A stretch of DNA of 64,000 nt, taken from Engraulis encrasicolus (Eukaryota; Chordata; Actinopteri; Clupeiformes; Engraulidae). The notes below the pieces were generated by a model that saw only the letters and a program-made list of their open reading frames with translations, had not been told where the DNA came from and did not search any database. Below, piece by piece: positions 48,801 to 60,051 of this stretch. The translations under genes and the position numbers were made by a program. The stretch is taken from NCBI RefSeq assembly GCF_034702125.1, contig NC_085869.1:48446042-48510041 (forward strand), in the 5' to 3' direction. Each line of letters starts with the position of its first letter. Within the stretch, counting starts at the first letter, position 1.

Positions 48801-49166
48801 CTCACGGCTTATGACAAGCTGTAACATGGTCCATTATGTATGAAATGAAAAACTACAATGCTGGAATAGTTTGTGTCTCTCTGTTTCCATGAGGATTTGC
48901 GCTAGCTAGCTCAACAGATGTATGCTTGCACTAACACATTGTTTTAAACACCTTTTCACTCTTCTTAAATCATTCACACTACAGTATAGTCTTGTAAGGT
49001 GTCTGCTGATGTTGCATATTTTTGGGGTGATATTTGGAACGTTTAAAACATGTCAAGTGCTGCCCCCATGGGGCTGTCAATGGGGTGTTTCTCACATTAT
49101 CAGCATATTGCCAATTGATGTTCATGCAAGCAGCATTTCCCCTATATAATGGCACTAATGAATTTG
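45808..49166. other. Gene-free intergenic stretch
   Basis: Repeat-like blocks: GACGTTTCGGCACTTAGGCC (46440), CCAAAATTATTTTGG palindrome (46732-46746), TCAAGATGGCTGAATTCAAG (47190) and GGCCGG-rich words (47330-47420). The block near 48150-48350 shares CACTACACGAC-type words with 43010 and 49730. The region 48400-48480 ends GAACCACTG, a stray hAT-type end. None gives a complete element or a gene. Confidence 0.45.
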
Positions 49167-49291
49167 AGTTTTCAGAGTGAGGAGTCCGCACACTTAGAAT
49201 GCTTTTGGTTGTGTTTCATTTTTTCATGGCAGGATAAAATAAAACACATCAAAAAGGATTCTAAGTGTGCGGACTCCTCACTCTGAAAACT
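49167..49291. mobile_element. Hairpin miniature element
   Basis: Perfect 34-bp inverted repeats at 49167-49200 and 49258-49291 (ends AGTTTTCAGAGTGAGG) flank a 57-bp AT-rich core. No clear target duplication. Confidence 0.9.
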
Positions 49292-50577
49292 ACAGTTGAC
49301 CTTCATGCTGCACCTTTCCATGGGATGCACAATCCTCTCCTTCAACTATGAATTTGAAACATTCATTCCACAGGGGTGGTCAATGATACAGCTAACTGTA
49401 TGCATGCGTGAATGTTTCTTTTTCTTTTGTTGGAGCAACTTTGCCACAGTCGGGATTCCTGTGGAGAAGCTATGTGGGAATGGGTTTACAGCTGCAATTT
49501 CTGAATGAATATTGATTATAATCTTATCGTGATGTTCTTAAATTTCATGACAAGTCACCATTGCTTAAATGTGGTGGTGGTATTCTAAATATGAAACAAT
49601 TATTTTTAAGTGGACATACCGAACAATTAGCAATTTTAGGTGGATATACTGGAATCTCATTTTTTTCTGGTGGGTATACTGCGTTCATACCTGTGTTCTA
49701 CGTAGACTACACCACTGTCGTTACCCCATGTACACTACACGATGCGAGACACGATTGCTTGCGCAAGAACTCGGGCCGTTTCCCAAAAAGTCGTGCAAGT
49801 CGAAGTAAAATCGGGCCAAAAGTTGCATAGTGAATGCCTGGCATAAGAAGGCGATAAACCTGATTGAGTGGGCTCTATTCTTCACACTTTTCCACTTTAT
49901 TATACCCTGGGTATTTTACTGTCATACTGTCCTCCTTTGATACACCTTGATTAAGTTACTCTACTCTACATCTGGTATACAGAACTGGGTTTGTAAACTA
50001 TAACATTTCTGTAGAGACAATTAAAAAACACAACTGTTATGTATAAGGTCCGTGTTATGTGTTAAGTCCGACGGGCCTGGTCGGAACCCGACGGGCCGGG
50101 CCGGACTCGGACAAAAAAAATAAATAGAATATCTGTCGAACTCGGGTCGTACTCAGGCTGGAAGCAAACAGACATTGTGAAAATTATAAGCAACCAGAGG
50201 AAACGTTTCAGTTCATGCAAAGGCAGTTTTGTGATTTAAAAATAAGTAATTGAATATGCATGAATGAAAATGTTGGTAGGCTACTCGAGAGATTATTATT
50301 GGCTGTAGGCCTATGCACGCGCCAGATACCAGCGGCAACATTTGGACGCTCACGAGTCAGCCAAGCAGGTATGCGTGTCAACTAGCTTTCTTAATAAGCA
50401 CCAAATCAACAGTTGTCAGTGAACGCGTGGTCTTTTGTTGTAGTGTAGGCCATGTTTTAGTATGGCTTCGAGGCTTGAAGGTTGAACATAAAATGACGAA
50501 GTTTGTCACTGCATTACGTGCCAAGGATCACAGTCTCAGCATGGGCTAGCAAGGAGGATAATATGGATAACTACACG
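49292..50577. other. Unassigned DNA, with possible outer transposon end
   Basis: At 50050-50150 and again at 55890-56015 the sequence is rich in CTCGGAC/GGGCCGG words, as if the two ends of an old element of about 6 kb flanked the hAT at 50578-55319. I could not define matching termini. No gene seen. Confidence 0.4.
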
Positions 50578-50785
50578 CAGTGACGTGCGGTCAAGTTTAT
50601 GGCTGGTGAGGCACTGACTTTTCCAATATCAGATTTTCAAATATATAATAATACTACAGCCACAGTATTAGTAAATATTTGCCAAATAGGCCTACTGATA
50701 AGTTTCATATGTCATAGCTTTCTTAACATAAAGTAGGCCTACATATTAAAACATGTTGCATTTCCGTAGAGAAAATACTATTAGA

Positions 50786-50885
<100 letters not shown>

Positions 50886-51032
50886 GTGCTTTACACTAAC
50901 TTTTTCGCTTACCAGCCATTTTGGCTAGTGGTTTTCCTGACTCACTAGCCATTGGGCCTTTTCACTAGCCATAATTTTCTTAACCATCATAGCAGCTTTA
51001 ATGAATTATATAATAGGCTGTAATAATGTAAT

Positions 51033-51113
51033 GTAGGATAATATAACATAATATAACATAACATAATATAATATAATATAATATAATATAATATAATATA
51101 ATATAATATAATA
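51033..51113. repeat. (ATAAT)n microsatellite
   Basis: Pentanucleotide run, pure from about 51066. Confidence 0.95.
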
Positions 51114-51621
51114 ACTAGAATTGTTGTTAAGTGGTCCAATGTCCATGCATGCAAGCTTGCTATAAGAACAGATTAACTTATCTGAGGAATGGCATAGCCG
51201 TGCAGAAACACCAAGCACAGTGTTGTGGAAGGGCACAAATGTAAGCTACATGAGAGCAAAATATTTCCGTCTTTGCACTTTCGATGCGCAAAGTAGATAG
51301 TGCAAAGTCATTGCCAAGCTTCGCATGTCCTCGGTCATGGATGTGGAATAACACCTCTTCTGGAATATTTTCCCATAAAAGTAGGCTATCTACTAGAAGG
51401 CACACACATATGCGGCCGGTAACTACAGAAGGACTTACGACTTCCTTTCATTCCGTTTAATATTGAGTTGTTTAAAATATAAACAGACGCAAAGCAAGAT
51501 GGGCACATGCGAAGGGACATGGGACATGATTTTGTACTGTCTGGAAGGCTACTACTGCGCGTTGTTTAAGCCCCGTTTGACAGTCGGGAACAACGGCACA
51601 AGAAACATGGAGGAATATTAA

Positions 51622-52705
51622 CCCTGTGAAACCTGAACCATGAAAGCAATGAGAGAAAATTCTAATTTTTTGGAATTTGCTTCAATATTGGTCCCTTATA
51701 AGAAATGTAAAAAAAAGTCAAAATTTTGTTAAGGTCACGGAGATATTTAATGCATCATATATGATGCATCAGGCTTTAAATGAATGAAAATTCCAATTTC
51801 ATGACCATTGAAAAATGACTTTTAATGCATTTACAACTTTTTTTTAATTTAAAAAAGTTGTCAGACAATTTAATTTGAGGATTATCTTTAAATATTTAGT
51901 GAGATCCTGCCATTTTTTTAAGCCTATCCTTGTTTTAGCAGGACCATATTTTACATTTCCCACGGCCTGGTTGGGTATTTTTTTAAAATCTATGTAAAAA
52001 CATAGCTGATCGAATGCTTAACAACCTATTTATGAGTGTAATATAGATCATTATTCATTTTTGATGTGTAATTTGAATATATGGGTCCATTACTACAATT
52101 GGACCATTTCTCCATTCACTTCAATGCATTTTATACGAGATCATAATTTCAACATTTTGCATTACATTTTCAAAATTGCAAGTAAAACCTGTTTCTTAAG
52201 GCAATATCTTTGTCTTGAAGTAAAACAACTTGTGTGTTTTTTTAAACGATCGTCGTGGTATGCTTTGTAAGTTTCCCTATGGAGCAAATGCATTGATGGC
52301 TGACTTCCTGCCACCGCCGGATGGTGCTTATATGTTTCATCAGTTTTAGCACGATCTCTCTGCAATACGGTGTAAAAATATAAACTCTTCCTTGATTAAT
52401 TGCACAAAGCAAGTGTTCAAATTAAAGGATGTAGAGTTATATTTCGGAAATATGTACACAAACCTTTTGCAATTTGACGATATCTCAGCGTTGGTCAGGG
52501 AAACCGCTTCTACTCCATTTTTGCATTTTTCGCCGAGCTGTGATCAACTTGTTGTTGACCGCTGCTCTCTTGTGGCGGTTTCCGTGTACTGCAGGACGTT
52601 TGGAAATGACACGCAGGATGTTTTTGAGATTGATTTTTTTTTGTGTCAGCGTGGAGAGGGCTTTGAATTTGATGCATCATAGATGATGCATCCGGTGCGA
52701 TAGGG
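51622..52705. mobile_element. TTAA-flanked element, piggyBac-like candidate
   Basis: Flanked by TTAA at 51618-51621 and 52706-52709, with CCCTGTGAAACC and (complement) CCCTATCGCACC as ends (8 of 12). Both ends carry an inner hairpin: ATGCATCATATATGATGCAT near 51753 and ATGCATCATAGATGATGCAT near 52672. No transposase. Confidence 0.65.
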
Positions 52706-53272
52706 TTAAGGTATGAAGACATACAGGCAAATCAGAAAAAAATTTAAACCGAACATTATTAATGCCGCATGTGTCCTTGTCTTATCACTGCGCTAATTAC
52801 TCTCAAGACTTTCTCAAGACTGAGGTGTTCTCCTCTCGCCTTGGTCATTTTAATGTCCACTACTACTATGCATTGTACTAATGACAGATCTCAAAACAGG
52901 TCAGTTGAGATGAACTTCGCTACTTTATTTTCTCGTGAAGGTTTTCAGTGACATTTCCAAACGCGCGCTGATGTGCCGGCAGCTCGCTGCTGTCACTCCT
53001 CTTCGCAAGACTAGCTCTATCAGATTCTTGGAGTGCGTGACACACAGGTGACACGTGACACAGGTGCTTCATGGGTATTGTAGGCTCGCGAAATCGCATT
53101 GCATTGCGTTTGTAGCAAAGACGGTCCGGGGGGAAAAACTACAAAATGCGGTGCCTCATCATTTAGAATAGTGACGGACCCGCCAGAATGGCTAGTGAAC
53201 CTTCGGTATCTACTAGCCAACGCCGACTTTCACCCGCATTTAGCTACCTGGCGGGTGTTAGTGTTAAGCCCT

Positions 53273-53374
<102 letters not shown>

Positions 53375-53442
53375 ATTCAAACAGTGGTCTCACATAAACC
53401 ACACAGCACAGGCGGACAAACAGGAGCATCACGGCGTATGCT

Positions 53443-53445
<3 letters not shown>

Positions 53446-53523
<78 letters not shown>
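53446..53523. repeat. (CA)n microsatellite
   Basis: Second CA run of this hAT copy. Comparable runs in copy 1 lie at 511-533 and 710-799. Confidence 0.97.
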
Positions 53524-53525
<2 letters not shown>

Positions 53526-54004
53526 TTCCAAACACTGGTCACACATAGACCACTGAGCACCACGGCGAACAAACCGGTGTGGTAGCTTGTGATACGCACC
53601 AGATTCTCATGCAAATGTTCATCTACTTGTACAAGGTTAAGGCAAGCGATGTGGGACAAAGGTATGGCAGGAAGCGAATGTCAACATAAACAGAGATTAC
53701 ACAAACTTCGATATGGTCACCAAATATGTTGCGACTGTCATTTATGTTATGCTTACACTTTGGAATTAGATCAGAGTCTTGTTGTTACACGGGTATATTT
53801 GATTTACCTCAACGGTACCCTGTACTCAAGTTTAATCGGTCCACCCTACAGGCAGATACAGGGCACATGAGAATCCAGTGCGTATCACAAAAGCTACCAC
53901 ACTGGACAGAATCACAGCGGATTCTGTCTCTCCCCACCGGTCTCACAAACACAGGCCTCACATACATAGGAAAACACTGGTCTTACCTTTATTCGTAGCC
54001 TACA

Positions 54005-54289
54005 TCAGGTCCATGCGCCGCTCTTTCTGCGATGAAAACATCCGTGACTGTCATAGCCTAGAAATCCTTGTCTTAGCTTCAGAAGCCTGTCCTTTTCAAT
54101 GCCAACGCCTGTTGCAACATGCAGAATGGCGGAGATCTCATTCATCAGCTCGACATAATTCCCACGATTCGAAGAATGTGTACTCTCAGTCTCATCACCA
54201 CCGCGAAACGCCAACTCTTGAAGCAGGTTGCCTGCAGAGCCATACAGAGGGCTCTGGTTACCTGAATGAGACGTCACGGTTCTCCTCAC
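54005..54289 (-). pseudogene. hAT transposase fragment (DUF4371-like region)
   Basis: The minus-strand frame contains L-A-F-R-G-G-D-E-T-E-S followed by N-R-G-N-Y-V-E-L-M-N-E-I. This matches the well-known LPFRGHDE...NRGNFLEL block in the N-terminal part of hAT transposases and ZMYM-type domesticated relatives (recalled, not searched). Only about 95 residues stay open; no catalytic DDE residues or C-terminal dimerisation region remain nearby. It gives direct support for the hAT call of this three-copy family. Confidence 0.75.
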
Positions 54290-55327
54290 AGTTCTCCTTC
54301 ACTTTGGCATTGTGCATGCTAACGTTACTTTAGCGGTGCTGTTCATCCAAAGCCACATCTAGCCTATTCCAGACGCCCCAAACGTCTTCACAGCAATTTG
54401 GCATTGAATATGAGCAGCCGAGGATTGTGTTTCGTGAGGCTCCTTGGTAAATTATAGTCACAAAATCACATGCTAATGGTCTATCACACATTCTCGCCGG
54501 TTGCAAACAAGACACAGGGATAACAAAAAATATTTTCTGTTGTAGCACTCACTTTGAAATGATCAGGTCGTTCTAATCTTCTGCCTGGTCACCTGCAGCA
54601 GAAAACCCTTCAGCTCTGTCGGTCCTCCGTTCTTTATCACATCTTTTTTTCCCTTGGAAATCCAACTATGGGAATGCTATTAGTTTCGTTATGAAATCCA
54701 CTTCCATGGTAGCAGTCAAAGTGAACAAGCTAGCCAACACTAATGACACCGACTAGAACTTCAGATTCACTATGACGTCACTGACCAACAAGACTCTCAA
54801 CGCCAGAACGAAGTTGCGGCCAGACTGCTCCTAGCCGCACCACTGTATCTTTCAGTGGGCGTTATGCCATAGCGTTCAGAGTAAAGAAATGATAATCACA
54901 TGTAGAAAATAGTAAAACATTATCAGGAAAATGAGGGCACACCATACATATTTCTATTAAGTGTATAAAAACGTTTAATACAATATTATCAGGTTGCATA
55001 CACAGAACGAGCAAAATGGCGCATGCGCTCAAGCTTGTTAAGGAGGGATTGCGCAATCCTGGGTGAGGCAAGCTCAGAGCTGCCCCAAATTCAGCGTATT
55101 CGGAGCAATTTGACATGAAATGAGCAAAAAAACTTTGGCCACGAAAATGATTGAAAATGATTGAAACTGTTTAAATACTGCACAAATGGTAGTTATGGAG
55201 CAGATGCTCGAAAACAATAGTTGTTATTGTTACTATTATTCACATTTACTGCATCTCATCATTCTCATGTAGGCTGGTGAGGCACTGCCTCCCCTGCCGT
55301 ATTGGAGCGCACGTGCCTGACTACACG

Positions 55328-57055
55328 CTATGTGGAGTAAGGTAGGGGCGGAGAGGTTTCCTGTTACTATTTTGTCCGCTGTGACATGCCATGTCCTTCA
55401 CGTAGGTTCTTAATTATTGTCACTTTTACTTTACAGTTGTAACTATGCGCGTGCAACCTTTCCTGATATTATATTGACCGCATGGAGATCAGGGGAAATT
55501 GCATTCGAACAGCCGAACAGGCTACTGTTTTTCGGGGTTAACTTATAGCTTAACGATAAGGCGGCAGCTTCACGCGGTTCGCAGGGATTTATTTGCACCA
55601 ACAGTAACGTAACAAATGCTCCGGTAGCTGCGCTGACTGCTTTCAAAACTTATTCGTTAGTTTTCACCTTTCTTATCTTCTCACGCCCCTCCCATGCATT
55701 CGATCACTGCACCCAACATCTCTGGTTAGTCTAACCGAAAGAAACATAAGGTGTGCCGTCACGTGTGTGTGTGTGTGTGTGTGCCTCATCCTAACGTATC
55801 TGCCTATTCCTGGCTATTTATCACGTGCTATATTGAATATGGAGCCCACATAGAAAACCTTGCTTGCGCACATGGTTCTGTTGTTATGACCGTGGTCTCG
55901 GGCTTCGGACAGGCTCGGACACAAACATTTTCATTAGTCTCGGGCTCGGGTCAGATTCGAACACTTTTCTGTCGTCTGAGGGCCGGGCTCGGACAGAAAA
56001 AAACGGCCCGAGCCACACTCTAGTGTGGACGTTGGCGCGTTAATCTGCCTCTGTTCGCTTTATTCCATTCATTCAAACCAATTTACTCACTCAAGCACAC
56101 TACTTCTGACTATTCATCTTCTCTGTCGGACGGACAAGCAACTCATCGGTGCCTGGCTGTGGACAAACCAGGGCGGCCTTCCAGCTGCACTGGCGCTGGC
56201 CTGCTGTGAGTGCTTCCACAACACTTGCCATTCGGCGATCACTTTTCCGTTGCAGCTTGAGGTCTACTGGTACAACTGGACTGCTGTTGAGCCAGCTTGG
56301 CTGTTGGCTGCACCGGTTAGCGGCCACCACCATACCCACATGGATTAAAGTTCTCCGTCGCTCTGATGGATTTCCACCAACTGAACTGTCCGAATAATTT
56401 ATCAAAAATACTTTCCGTCAACTGAACTCCAATGGAGATCAGTGCTGATGATGAGAAAGGGGCGGGAGGTGGTGAAAGTGTTTGGTGTGCATTACATTGC
56501 ATTTGGCGGACTCTTTTTTTTTTTACACCAAAGTGACTTACAATCGAGGTCATAATCACAGCTGACATCACAAGTACAAACAAAATGCACAGGAGATATA
56601 TAGAACAACAAGTGCAGATGCTAAGTAGAATTGAATTGAGGACAGGGAAAAACATTTCAGTTTCTAATTCCACAAAAAGAAGGCAGAAAGACTTCAAATG
56701 AAAATAGGGTGTAACATAGTCAAATGTTCTATCAAGCAGCTTCCTTAGTGGAGGTCTGTGCTCTCCGAGTGCTTCTAGTTCATTATGTGATTTGGTCTGT
56801 AAAGCACTATATAAAATGTATGTATGTATGTATTATTATTATTATGTACAAAAAAGATATTAATACTACCCACAGTGATGCCATTGCTTATTCTTTGGGA
56901 ATACAAACAATGGTTTTAATTATTATGATTTAAATCAATGTTTTAATGTCTTAAACATTAAATGTGGTGGATCATTGCTGCAAAAAGTCATTTTCAAAAT
57001 GCTGACGGTACATGAAGAATGCATAACAAAGCCTGGTTTCCATGTTGACAAAAGT
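55328..57055. other. Unassigned DNA between hAT copy 3 and crystallin 3
   Basis: A (GT)n run at 55763-55782, CTCGGGC/CGGACAG-rich words at 55895-56015 (see 49292-50577), a common fish repeat word ACATTGCATTTGGCGGACTC at 56493, and a LINE-tail-like GTAAAGCACTATATAAAATG then GTAT repeat at 56800-56833. The ORF at 56025-56348 has no recognised domain. Confidence 0.45.
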
Positions 57056-57061
57056 TTTATT
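57056..57061 (-). terminator. Poly(A) signal of crystallin gene 3
   Basis: AATAAA on the minus strand, 33 nt beyond the stop codon. Confidence 0.75.
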
Positions 57062-57093
57062 TAAATCATTTGACAGCACATGTTGCAAAGTTC

Positions 57094-58103
57094 TTAGTAC
57101 CAAGAATCCAGAATACGCCTCATGCTACTGAATCTCATGTTGGGGTTTCCGAAGTTCCTCCAGTTTCTGTACTCTCCAGGAGGGAAGTACCACATTTTTC
57201 CTCTGTAGTTGGGATGCTCATGCATGAGCCAGTGGCCATCCATCACGTTGCAAGACATGCAGTGGTTCATACGGTAGCGATCCTGCATGTTGTCACAGTC
57301 ATCCGTACACTCATGCATCTGACCACCGAAGTTCTCCCTCTCATAGATCCTCACTCTGTAATTTCCTCTGTGCTGTAAATATAAATATCAAAATGAATAA
57401 GACATTGTTAAAAATGGTTCTGTACTCAATATATTTTGATTATTAATGCAATGTTCAAAAGTTTTACTGTACTCTGGAACTTATTTACCATGGGGATATG
57501 ACGGCAGGAATGGATAGAGTTGTTCCAACCCCACGTGTTCATGTAGTCAGGGTTCTCGCCCCTCCTCATGAAGTACTGGTTTCCCATGTAGTTGGGCTGG
57601 TCGTACATCATCCAGCAACCATTCTCCACTCTGAAGGATTGGCAGCGGCTGAGGTGGGAGGTGAAGTCAGCATGATCTCCCATGCACTCCCAGGAACGAC
57701 CCTGAAAGTTCCTGTCCTCATAGAAAGTCACCTGAAAAAAAATGATATGTCTTGAAAAATCTATATGCACAGTTATGCAGAGGCGTCATTAATGTTTGTG
57801 TAGTAGTGGGCCTATAAAATACTTGTTTCTTTTTTTCTGTAGAGTTAGTTGCGTTACATAATACACAAACTTTAATTCTGTTCTACTTTTCTTCTTATCC
57901 ATAAGTGATGAGTAGATTTTTTTCCCACAGAGGCAGGATATTATTTGACCTGAAATAAAACAGTGTCGTACCCATCAGAGATAATTTCACCTTGTGTTTA
58001 CTGTGGTACAAACTGTTCAAGTTTACATTAGGTAGTCAATGGTTACTTTTCCAGCTATTTGCTTTTTGATAAGTTTACATTTTCAGCTTACCTTGCCCTG
58101 CAT
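57094..58103 (-). CDS. crygm: Gamma-M crystallin, gene 3 (three exons)
   Basis: Third lens crystallin of the cluster. Coding exons on the minus strand are 58092-58103 (M-Q-G-K), 57489-57731 and 57094-57372 (TAA stop), 177 residues, with phase-0 introns of 360 and 116 nt and GT..AG ends. Exon 2 has [14 protein letters not shown] like gene 1 and ends H-I-P-M instead of H-I-P-Q. Exon 3 begins [11 protein letters not shown] and ends L-D-S-W-Y. It differs from gene 1 at about 14 of 81 residues in exon 2 and 19 of 92 in exon 3, so both halves diverge equally, unlike the gene 1/gene 2 pair. The usual G-E-Y-P-D-Y segment reads G-E-N-P-D-Y here. Intact and probably expressed in lens; subtype unresolved. 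Confidence 0.95.
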
Positions 58104-58159
58104 GGTTGCAATTGAAGTTGTGATTTGAGCCTGGCTGTAAAGCTGTGGGCCATGGTCTG

Positions 58160-58200
58160 TTTTATACCAAAGAGAGCATCAGGGGTCCTATTGTGTTAAA
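58160..58200 (-). promoter_or_regulatory. Crystallin gene 3 core promoter
   Basis: TATAAAA at 58160-58166, 57 nt before the ATG, with the block TTTAACACAATAGGACCCC at 58182-58200, matching gene 1 at 18 of 19 positions. The CTGTGTCACCTTGGG element between block and TATA in genes 1 and 2 is reduced to CTTTGG here. Confidence 0.75.
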
Positions 58201-58417
58201 GGCTATCTGTCTGCATCAGTGTAGATACCTATAATACCTACATTGTTCCACTTCAATGGTACAATAGAAAATTCTTGTCTGGCTGGTACATTTTTGCATT
58301 ACTGTACAGTACAGAGCTACCGTACCTCATAGACATGTGTTGAAGAAAGGACGTAATGAAATTAATGTTGTATAATTGCAACTGGGCTGAATTTGACAGA
58401 AAACAATGTGAAATTAA

Positions 58418-58624
58418 CCCATTATGACCTGGAGTGATATACGCTGTTTCATTAAATCTGTGGGTATGTCAGAGCTGAATGAACACATTCTAGTGCTAAA
58501 TTAAATGAAGATTCTAGCTTTTAAATGTTGATTTCATGTTTTTATGTGCTTTGTAGGCTGAGATATTTAGGATTTAGTAGGGAGAGGGCACCTTTCCCCA
58601 AAAAAGGGCTCAGGCTAAAATGGG
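58418..58624. mobile_element. 207-bp TTAA miniature element
   Basis: Flanked by TTAA at 58414-58417 and 58625-58628, with ends CCCATTATGACCTG and (complement) CCCATTTTAGCCTG (11 of 14). It lies about 315 bp upstream of the crystallin 3 start codon. Confidence 0.75.
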
Positions 58625-58628
58625 TTAA

Positions 58629-59454
58629 ATAAAAGCTGAAATGGAAAATACTATATGCTATGAGCATAAACTTGTAGAAGACAACTGCCTGAATTCATTA
58701 AAACCTTTCATATACTCAGTCAACACCCTGACTACAGTATATACTGTATGCTATGGCCAGGACAGCAGGAGGACATGGTGTAGATGGTGGTGTATTACTA
58801 GCCCATATTGCCTTGGAATGACACAAGAAGCAGGTAATTTTACAGTCCACTTTTTAGGTCGTAAATACGTTATCGGCTCATTTTAGGCCCCATCATACCT
58901 ATGTCTTGGGTTATTTACTCAGCATGCCATGCGCAGCCTTTTGTGAAGAATATAAGCAGGGTCCTCTCTCCTTCTCCCACCCCTAAGTCTTTACAAGCTG
59001 TGCAAGAGCATTGCATCATGATCTTGGCCAACATCATTCTAAAAGAGATGATCTAAAAGGTGTCCCTAAAACACATTTGAATTATTGTCTTTCCTTGAGA
59101 AAAAAAGTTCAAGATTTGATGAATTTAATAATAGGTTATTGTACTCTACGTTATACAGTTTCAGAGGAGATTGGATACCACTTGGAGGAATACAGTGATT
59201 TGTTTATTATACTATTATTATTATTATTTACTTCTACTACTACTACTCCATAAGGCAGTTGAATATTGTGGGTGCGTGTGTGTGTGGAACACACCCACCG
59301 TGGTGATTTTGATGTGTGACTTGTATAGCATCCCCTTTTGTGTCATGAGCAACAGTTGGTTATGTTAAGCTGTCACCGAAGTGCTTTTATTGTATAGATA
59401 TGTGTGGGATGTTGGATGGAGTTGGTAGGGTATACTTTACGTGGATCTGTGGTA
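58629..59454. other. Unassigned intergenic DNA
   Basis: Contains (TTA)n and (CTA)n runs at 59207-59250. The ORFs at 58641-58886 and 59011-59253 show no recognised domain. Confidence 0.4.
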
Positions 59455-59550
59455 GCATATCAGAATTTGTCCGATGATTACAAAACTCTCTCTCTTCCTC
59501 GCGCATATCAGAATTTGTCAGATGATTACAAAACTCTCTCTCTTCCTCGC
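59455..59550. repeat. 48-bp tandem duplication
   Basis: Two adjacent units (59455-59502, 59503-59550) starting GCATATCAGAATTTGTC and ending CTTCCTCGC, differing at one position. Confidence 0.95.
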
Positions 59551-59681
59551 GCGCACCCTCTAACCCCCCACCCCCCGCTCTCTCACTCACTCACTCACAC
59601 ACGCGTGCACTTTAAACTGCCTTGGTCAAACGTTTTTGCACAGTGCCTCGAGTTACACCTCCAAAGCACACTGTGCTTTAA

Positions 59682-60047
59682 AGGGACACTGTGTGAGATT
59701 TTTAGTTGTTTATTTCCAGAATTCATGCTGCCCATTCACTAATGTTACCTTTTTCATGAATACTTACCACCACCATCAAATTCTAAGTATTCATTATGAC
59801 TGGAAAAATGGCACTTTTCATACATGAAAAGGGGGATCTTCTCCATGGTCCGCCATTTTGAATTTCTAAAAATAGCCATTTTTAGCTGCAAAAATGACTG
59901 TACTTGGACCATACTAGAAAATATTTGTTTAATAACTTACTTAGCATCAGATCAAAGCATTAGATCAAATTTGGCAATAGGCAGCCCAGTTTCAATTAGC
60001 AGCATAGTTGCAGTACCTTTTTTGACCATTTCCTGCACAGTGTCCCT
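59682..60047. mobile_element. 366-bp TTAA miniature element
   Basis: Perfect 12-bp inverted ends AGGGACACTGTG / CACAGTGTCCCT with TTAA directly outside on both sides (59678-59681, 60048-60051). Contains CGCCATTTTGAATTT near 59850. No coding capacity. Confidence 0.85.
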
Positions 60048-60051
60048 TTAA

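Noticed and set aside
56025..56348. 107-residue open frame between hAT copy 3 and crystallin 3
   Set aside because: No recognisable domain, signal or splice context, and it overlaps an antisense frame of similar length in repeat-rich DNA.
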